DNA from: Bacteroidota bacterium
Lineage (GTDB): Bacteria; Bacteroidota; Bacteroidia; Flavobacteriales; Flavobacteriaceae
Direction of reading: 5' to 3'
Length of the DNA: 9,506 bases
Assembly: GCA_023457535.1 (NCBI GenBank)
Contig: JAEWLN010000146.1
Location: 1 to 9,506, forward strand
In this document: piece after piece, positions 1 to 7,000 of the stretch
How the letters are laid out: every line of letters starts with the position of its first letter
Position numbering within the stretch: position 1 is the first letter of the stretch
Translations under genes and position numbers: made by a program
Notes under the pieces: generated by a model
Databases searched by the model: none
Told to the model about the DNA's origin: nothing
The model's input: the letters and a program-made list of their open reading frames with translations, nothing else

Positions 1-233
1 TGGATGTACACATCAGCTTCAATCCGGTTTTTGCGTTGCATATTTCCGACAACGGGCACGGTTTTGATTTGCGGCAACTGCCCACCGATGCTACTTTGGG
101 ACTTAAAAATATGGCCAATCGGGCCGGGATCATAGGGTATCAGCTCGAAACGATTTCGGCGCCCGACAAAGGCACTACGATCACTTTAACCAAAACCGCA
201 AACCATGGAAAAGACAAGCATCGGAATCATTGA
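1..233 (+). CDS. Sensor histidine kinase, C-terminal end of the ATPase domain (5' partial)
   Basis: The frame is open from the window edge (first full codon at position 3) to a TGA at 231-233, giving the last 76 residues of a protein. It contains the G1 ATP-binding box (D-N-G-H-G-F, fragment residues 16-21) and a G2-type box (G-L-K-N-M followed by A-N-R-A-G, about 33-42). A final T-T-I-T-L strand at 58-62 is typical of the HATPase_c fold. GLxNM followed by R-A is characteristic of the NarL/DegS/UhpB-type (HisKA_3) kinases of Bacteroidota; that subfamily assignment is inferred, because the dimerization and phosphoacceptor histidine region lies outside the window. The gene overlaps the next one by 29 bp in another frame, so the two are almost certainly co-transcribed and probably translationally coupled. 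The kinase would phosphorylate that response regulator. Its input signal cannot be deduced here. Confidence 0.9.
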   Translation, partial: DVHISFNPVFALHISDNGHGFDLRQLPTDATLGLKNMANRAGIIGYQLETISAPDKGTTITLTKTANHGKDKHRNH

Positions 234-861
234 CGATCATAAAATCGTCCGGCACGGTTTGAAAGAGCTGCTGCAAAAAATTGCCAATTTCAAAGTGACG
301 CATGAATTTGAGAGCGGACCTGATTTTTTGTCCGCATTGCCCCTGCAGGAACCGCCTGATTTGTTCATTCTTGATTATTCGATGCCCGACATGACAGGCG
401 TGGAAGTGCTGCAGGCGCTCGAAAAAACGAACCGCGACTACAAAGTGTTGTTGCTGACCCAGCATTTTGATGAAAACATCATCGATGCAGCCTACCACCA
501 CGGTGCGCGTGGATTTTTGCACAAGAACTGCACGGCGCACGATTTGAAATTCGCCATCGACAACATCCTGAAAATCGGGTATAATAATATATCGGAAATC
601 CTCAAGCGGCTGCGTGACTACCGCGAGCCATCGGACAAAGAAAAAAACGACATCCAGCTCTCGGCGCGCGAATTCGAATTTCTCAAACTGGTTTGCGATG
701 AGCGCGAATTGACCTATGACCAGATGGCAGACATCATGGGACTATCGGTCAAATCGATTGAAGCCTACAGAACGGCCCTTTTTGACAGATACAACATCAA
801 GTCAAAAGTAGGATTGGTGCTTTTTTCGTTCCGGCACCGCATCACCGCGCCTTTTGTATAA
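205..861 (+). CDS. Two-component response regulator, NarL/LuxR family (REC + HTH)
   Basis: This is a complete 218-residue protein, the normal length for a NarL/FixJ-type regulator. The receiver domain (about 1-125) has the acidic pair D10/D11, phospho-acceptor D57 in the I-L-D-Y-S-M-P motif, switch residue T85 and conserved K107 in F-L-H-K, so it looks phosphorylation-competent. A short linker leads to a LuxR-type helix-turn-helix at about 150-210. It starts at L-S-A-R-E-F, continues with M-A-D-I-M-G-L-S, and has the recognition helix around S-V-K-S-I-E-A-Y-R. The ATG at 205 is chosen because the REC domain begins immediately there; no clear Shine-Dalgarno sequence precedes it, as is usual in this phylum. 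The start lies inside the upstream kinase gene, its likely partner. The stop codon sits in the A-tract of the converging tRNA terminator. Target genes are unknown. Confidence 0.95.
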   Translation: MEKTSIGIIDDHKIVRHGLKELLQKIANFKVTHEFESGPDFLSALPLQEPPDLFILDYSMPDMTGVEVLQALEKTNRDYKVLLLTQHFDENIIDAAYHHGARGFLHKNCTAHDLKFAIDNILKIGYNNISEILKRLRDYREPSDKEKNDIQLSAREFEFLKLVCDERELTYDQMADIMGLSVKSIEAYRTALFDRYNIKSKVGLVLFSFRHRITAPFV

Positions 862-892
862 AAAAAAAACTCCGCCAGTAATGACGGAGTTT
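860..892 (-). terminator. Rho-independent terminator of tRNA-Val, abutting the response regulator stop
   Basis: A perfect 8-bp stem (867-874 with 885-892, AAACTCCG/CGGAGTTT) encloses a 10-nt loop. The bases at 860-869 are ten A's on the + strand, so a minus-strand transcript leaving the tRNA makes the hairpin followed by a long U-tract. Only the two bases 893-894 separate the stem from the tRNA acceptor stem. For the + strand gene ending at 861 the same hairpin lacks a U-tract beyond the stem, so it would terminate that direction only weakly. Confidence 0.85.
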
Positions 893-893
893 G

Positions 894-968
894 TGGGCGA
901 TACTGGGTTCGAACCAGTGACCCCTACCTTGTCGAGGTAGTGCTCTGAACCAGCTGAGCTAATCGCCC
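894..968 (-). tRNA. tRNA-Val (anticodon GAC)
   Basis: This 75-nt cloverleaf reads on the minus strand. The acceptor stem GGGCGAT/ATCGCCC is perfect, the D-arm is GCTC/GAGC with a GG-containing loop, the anticodon stem is CTACC/GGTAG, and the variable loop has five bases. The T-arm is ACTGG/CCAGT around TTCGAAC. G15 and C48 can form the Levitt pair. The anticodon loop reads TCGACAA, placing GAC (931-933 on the + strand) at 34-36, which decodes valine GUC/GUU. Position 33 is C instead of the near-universal U. The discriminator base is A and the following bases do not spell CCA, so the 3' CCA must be added enzymatically, as is usual in this phylum. It is a single gene with its own promoter and terminator. 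Confidence 0.95.
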
Positions 969-977
969 TTGCGGATG

Positions 978-1008
978 CAAATGTAAGCCGATGTTTTGTA
1001 TTTGCAAA
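978..1008 (-). promoter_or_regulatory. Bacteroidota-type promoter of tRNA-Val
   Basis: On the minus strand a -33 box TTTG (1008-1005) is followed, after exactly 19 nt, by TACATTTG (985-978). The second element matches the Bacteroidota -7 consensus TAnnTTTG, and the spacing is the consensus spacing. Transcription would start a few bases before the tRNA 5' end at 968, so the leader is only a few nucleotides. The same sequence contains a 7-bp inverted repeat (976-982 with 1000-1006), which probably just reflects the two TTTG boxes. Confidence 0.75.
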
Positions 1009-1017
1009 TTTTTTTCG

Positions 1018-1054
1018 AAAAAAAAAACCGACGTATTTCGCAACACGCCGGCTT
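1018..1054 (-). terminator. Rho-independent terminator of the giant surface-protein gene
   Basis: The minus-strand transcript forms a 10-bp stem from 1054-1045 with 1034-1025 around a 10-nt loop. Two pairs are G-U wobbles, so the hairpin is stable only when read from the minus strand. The + strand A-run at 1018-1027 gives a ten-base U-tract overlapping the 3' stem end. The stem begins about 30 nt after the stop codon of the giant gene. It isolates that 7-kb gene from the tRNA downstream. Confidence 0.85.
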
Positions 1055-1083
1055 TCATCTACTATAGAAAATTAACGAGGCAT

Positions 1084-4000
1084 TTAATGAATTACTTTTT
1101 TCACTACAACGGATTGGTCTTCAGTTGTGATGCGGAACACCAGCACCTGGTTGGCCGCTGCAACAGGAACATGAACGGATGACGAATTGACATCGGTCAA
1201 TGTAGTAATCAAGCGTCCACGAAGGTCGAGCACTTCAATTTCGGCCATCTGGATCGTACCGGAATGGACCGTAAATCCGTCGCGGTCTTTGAAAATAACA
1301 ACCTGGTTTGCGTCCGATTGCGGGGTTTGCGTTCCAAGCGGATTGGCATACAAGATCTCAAATCGCGTATGAAATGTTCCGGCCTCAGATCCGAATGCGT
1401 ATGCACCTAATTTGAGATCGTGGACCGCTCCGGTCAGGTTGTCCTTTATCAGGACCGGCTGGTCACCTGCAAAGAGTCCGTCTACATGATCGATTGCAAT
1501 GGTGTAGCTTCCCGCCTGATTTGCCGCAAATCCGAGTGGCACCACATCTGCATCGTTGAACGGCACCGGGCGGCCCTGGATCACATAGCGCGTGCCTCCC
1601 ACCAATGAATAGAGCGAAACCGGGCTGTCGTTGAAATATTTCCCGTCTATGCCAAAATCATGTCCAAGGGTTGCTCCTTCGATATATCCGACAAGGGTCT
1701 GGGAAAATCCGCCCGTACTGCCTGTTACATTGAGCCAGATGCGGTTTCGTTCCAGCTGCGCCATTCTGAAAAATTGGTTGTCATTGTTGCCTGAGCGCTG
1801 GCCGTTGTTAAATTCAACCTGCGTTGCGCCCGGCTTGGCCTCTACGAAAAAGCCCTGGCCGGTACGGATGATGCCGTTGGGGTCGTAAGTTTCAGCCTCG
1901 CCATTGTCGACAAATCCGCCCAACGGTGTCCACGAGCAATAACTCGGGCTCGCCTGATTATTGGTTTTGCGCCAAAAATACAGCGTTCCGGTGATGTAGT
2001 CTTTGTTGTCATCTGCAAAAGTAACCGCATCGATCGGCGATGGATAAGGATTGCCAATCAGGTTAAAGCGCTGTCCCTCGCCAATATTGGCCAACGGCAT
2101 CGCAAGAGTGCCATTGTGCGGTACGCCTGTGAATGTTCCTGTCCAAATCGCAGGGGTTTCTGACGGATGGTTGTCCGGCATGCGGATCAGGTATCCTTTT
2201 GCCGCCTCGAACACCGCGGCAGCTGGCGAGGGCACCATATTGTACTGATTGGTCGACGTATTGTAATTGTAAAAGCGATTGGGAAGCGTTAATGGCGAAA
2301 ATGCCAGCAGGTTCTGCCCTGTCACCGGCGATGACCAAATGGTATAATCAAGGCGTTTGAGCAGCGAACTGTTGCGTTTGACGACAATGTTGCCCGTATT
2401 TTCCACATCATCGGTCTGGATCAGATTGGCGTTGTTTTCAAGTGTGAAACTGCCGCCTGCCGCATCGAGTTTACCGGTCAGCGTCACATCGTACCCGGAA
2501 GGGATGTTGACCACAGCGTCGTTCAAAACCGTCATGGTACAAGCCACCAGGTCGGACGTTGCCGTATAATTTCCGGTAATAAACACCGTAGTTGCCGAAT
2601 CGGGAACGCCATTGCTCCACGCCGATCCGTCCCATGTACTCGAGCGTACCTCGATCACGCCGGGTGTCGAATAGCTTTCGGCGCACGTTCCGTTTTTGAC
2701 CACGGCGCGGAAGTACGTAGTGGCTGTCAGAATGCCGATTTGCGAACCCTCGAGAATATCGGATGCATTGGCGATGTTGACCGGCGCGGTAAACGCAAGG
2801 TCCGATGATCGCTGCCAATGCAACACATCGCCCGTATGTCCGGCTACCTGTAAATCCGTGGGCACATAGCCGTAGCACACCGATTGGCTTGGCGTTACGG
2901 TGCCGCCTGCCGATGGAGCAACCACGGTTACGGAAGCCGTATCTGTAGCCAGAATACCGTTGGCGTCACGCACTTCCACGCTGTAATTGACCGTCCCTAT
3001 CGCAGCTGTTGGTGGCGTGAAGGACTGCGCATTGCCGATTCCGGGCGACCAAACATAGCTGTAAGGCGCATCGCCCCCGACGGATTGCGCGGTCAGCGTA
3101 ACGGCATCATTGGCGCAGAACGACCCGAACCCTGAAATGGTGGTGGTAAGCGCACCGGCTTTAATACCCGTAAAGTTCGAAACCTGATTGTTGGTCAATG
3201 GGGCCGCAGTAGCCGTGAGTACATTGCCCGATAAGCCCGCATAGCGCACCCACGGATTGGTTTGCTGGTTGAAATTGCCGTTGAGTTGTGCTGCTGCAAT
3301 ATTGGCCTCACTGCCCGTTACATCGTTGGCCGGATAACTGCCGATGACCGTTGCTACGGCGCCCGTGATCCCGGAAGGACGAACTTTCCAGTATCGGGTA
3401 AGGTTCTGGTCGGTGCTTCCATTGTTCGGATGCAGGCCATCGGTGACATTGACCGCGAGGTAAGCGCCTGCAAAATCGCCGGAAGTGACGGCCACTGAAA
3501 CAGGGGAATAATCTGCCTGACCGGTCAAATCGCCAATCGGGAATGTATAACTTCCAAGACCTGTAAACGGCCTGCGAACTTCGCCGCTGCCATCGGCCAC
3601 GATCATGCTCGTAGCGGAAAATGTGCCTGCAACGGGATTTACGCCCAATGTAAGGTTGTTGGATCCGATGACAAGATTGCCCGAATTGAGTGTCAGTGTT
3701 CCTGCCACTTCAACCGATCGGGTCAGTGTAACTTTTTCCTGCGGCTTGTTGAGCGTCAGATTGTCAAAGACAATAGCGGCAGTACCGCCTATAGCCTGCG
3801 GATCCGAACCCAATAAGTTGATCGATTTTCCAGCCAAACTGACCGGCTGGTTGATCGTCAGATTGCCCGTAATGCCAAGGGTAGCCGGAAACAGCGCACC
3901 GGTTCCGTTGATGATCAGGTTATCGTAACCCGGAACACTGCCGTTTGGCGAGGCGATGGTTTGGTTCGTACCGGTATATTCAACCGTATTGTGGATGGCA

Positions 4001-7000
4001 CCGGTCAATAAATTACCATTGTTGATCAATGCTCCTGCGATGCGCATGATGTTGTTGGTAATTGGTCGTAAACCGGCCCCGGCGTTGATGGTGACGTTGT
4101 TGAAATCGGTGGCCCCTGCGATGGTCGCGTCCAGATTGGAAAAAACCACACGGCTCGTGCCGCCACCGGGTACAAATGTGCCATTGTTGATCCATGCGCC
4201 GGGTCCGTTGTTGATCGTAAACTGGGCGTCGTCCGGAGAAATCAGGATACCTCCGGGTTCGATGTTGAGCGATCCGAGCAGCACACTTGGGTTGAGTATC
4301 GGGTCATTCGGCGTGGTGGCTGCGTTTGGAATATACACGATGGTATTGTCCGACGGCGTCGCGTTCGGCGTCCAGTTTGCAGCTGTAGTCCACGACGAAT
4401 TCACGGATCCGTTCCACGTCAGCGATCCTGCTTCCGATTCATCAAGGGTGAGCAAAACCGCGTTAAAGGTGTTCGTAAAATACTGGCTCAGGTTGACATT
4501 GGTCAATTCCACAAAATTGTCGGTGGTACTGTAATTTGACCTGCCTTGCTCGAGCACGGTATTGGAAGCGACAATACGCGCCCAGTCCACCAAACGCGCT
4601 TCATTGTTGCCATTGAGCTCAGAATCTTTGTAATGCGCTTTAATGACTACCTTGGTGTTTAAGCCACCGGTGTGGATAAAATCATACTGCCGGTTGATGG
4701 CCCCCGGTCTCCACGATGGCGCCGTGCCTATTGTGACTTTGAGGCTCATCGAGGTGGGCAATGTACCCACAGGTGGCAGTAAGATTGAGGTAAAAGGGTG
4801 TCCGAACGTGTACAGCGTATTGGGATTGATCACATCGCGCGTGATTATTCCCGTGACATCGCCCACGCCGGTATTGGTCGCGTCATTGCCCATGGTCAGC
4901 GTAAAGCCGTTCATGTTAAGTGACCCGACCGTCGCCGACGGATTGTTCGACGGCAAATGCAATTTTCCATTGACCGTAAGGTTGCCCGCAGCCACTGTTC
5001 CGCCTGTGGCGCTTGCAGTCACATTGGTGTAGGTTCCAACAACCATCGTTTGTGCGGTGGTTGCCGAATTGTAGTGCAGTATGCCCGTCCCGTTCCACGT
5101 TTTGCCCGACGGCAGCGGGGATGCGGTAGTATTCTGGGTGCGGATCGTTCCGTTGTTCAATACCCCGGTCAGTGCGCCCGATAGCGCATTGGTGCCAAAA
5201 TCGACGGTTTGCCCGATTTGTGTCGACAATGCGCCGTTGATCACCAGCGGATTGGCGATCGTTACCGTATTGGCGTTGGTCGTGGCTATGGCGAGGTTGT
5301 TCAAAACGTTGGTTGTGCCTGCGGTGGTCTGGTCAAAACTCAACGTTGGGCTCACCGTGCCGCCAATAACGAGGTTACTGTTTCCGCCGCCGCGAAGTCC
5401 GCCGGTCACTGTGTTGGTCACCGTGCCGTTCAGGTTGAGCGTCTGATTGTTGATGTTGAGCTTTCCGGCGTTGAACGTCAGGTTGCCCGCAATGGTGGTT
5501 TCGGCCGATAACGTAGCGTTCCCGTTGAGGACAAACCCTTCGGCAATGCCGCCAAATGGTGCAAAGACCGTTGTAGGATTGGCGATGGCCACAATATCAT
5601 CGAGTGCGAACTCATCAAAATCCACAGATCCGGACACCGTCGCGCCCGACCATCTGAGGTAGTAATAACTATTGCTTGGGATGTTGAGCCCGGTGATCGT
5701 CGCCACGCGGTAATACGCTTTCCATTCCGGGATCACATCGGCCGCCGCCGCAGAGGTCAGGTTCAGCCCAGGTACGGTAGTAAAAGTGTTATTGTCCGCC
5801 GAATGACTGAAATTAAAACTGCTCGAGGCCGCCTCGTCATTGTAGACATATACTTTGTATCCGATGTTGAGCGATGTGATCGCCGCGCCGGTTTGGTTCT
5901 GGAAACGCAAGGTCACCGCACCCGGGGCAAAATCACCGGTGCCGGGCTGGATGCCAAGGGCGCGGTTGCCTGCCGGGGTGTCGAATGCGTAGAGTCCGCT
6001 TTCCGTCACACCGCCCTCGGCAACGCCCATGTCGAAATCGGAATCCTCTGGCGCCGTTGCCCCAAAAGCCACATTGCCATCGCTGAATCCGGACAAGGAC
6101 CACGCATTGGAATTGAGCGCGCCTGATGCCGCCGTCGGCAAAAGTCCGTCAGCCTGAAATTCATCGAGGTTGACCCCATCGACCGTATTGTCAAAATTGA
6201 TTGTGTTAACCGTATTGGCGGTGTAAATCTGCCAACCTACGGGCGCATTGAGCGTGGTGCGGTTGCCCGTTGCAGGTGTCGTGGTCAGATAGTTTTCCGT
6301 AGCCGCCAACCCGTTGAATTCGTATACTGCCACGTGATACACCGTCGCTGCTGCCAATCCGGTTACGGTAACGGAGTTCCCCACTCCGCTGTAGACTGTA
6401 AAATTGCCCGTGCCTATTTCAGATCCGCCGCCAAAGGCAGGCAGCGCAGTATAAGTACTTCCATCAACAGGCGCAGCATTGACGGCCCCGCCCGCGCGCA
6501 TGAGCACCAGTCGTCTGGCACCGTTTCCATTGGTCCAATTGATCGTCAGCGATCCTGAGGTCACATTGGCAAACGAAACCGCGGCAGCCTGGGTAGTAGG
6601 TTGTGCAGCTTGAACGGTACCGGAAACAGACACTTGTTTGGTTACGCCGCCTGTGGTCGTATGATCGATATTCCCTGAATAGACGCCTGGGGGCGCGCTC
6701 GCCCTAAGCCTGACGTAGATCGTTACGGGTTGTCCTGTCAGCACGTTGCCCGAGCGCGGCAGCGTCAGTGTGGGCCCATAGGTGGAATTGTTTGTGGAAA
6801 GTTCAAAATTAACCGGCGCAGTAAGTCCGACATCGGCCGTCAGATTGGCTCCGCTCACGGTATAGGTAGCTGCTGCTGAAGGCGTTCCGGTGACGGTGGT
6901 AAAGGCCGGCAGCGATGTCGAAGATAAGCCAATGGTGGGCACCCCGGCCGGATCAATCGTAAACGGCAACGCAGTGGATATGCCGCTGCCATTGGCCACT

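Noticed and set aside
181..540. 119-codon minus-strand frame over the response regulator
   Set aside because: The + strand frame has all the receiver-domain catalytic residues; this is its antisense shadow.
976..1014. Inverted repeat TGCAAAT/ATTTGCA followed by a T-run, resembling a + strand terminator
   Set aside because: The stem is weak and AT-rich with a 17-nt loop, and the + strand gene ends more than 110 bp earlier. The repeat is better explained by the two TTTG boxes of the tRNA promoter.
2471..2878. 135-codon minus-strand frame overlapping the giant gene in another frame
   Set aside because: The giant frame is intact through this region with recognisable Ig-like sequence, so there is no frameshift to explain. 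The alternative frame is Arg/Gly-rich and matches nothing.
3956..4534. 192-codon open frame on the + strand inside the giant gene
   Set aside because: It is antisense to a continuous, clearly coding minus-strand frame. Its valine/leucine/proline-rich composition is what the complement of Asn/Thr/Gly-rich codons yields, and no domain is recognised.
5081..5446. 121-codon + strand frame, and similar shadows elsewhere between 1187 and 8053
   Set aside because: Same reasons: they mirror the giant gene codons and have no start signals or family resemblance.
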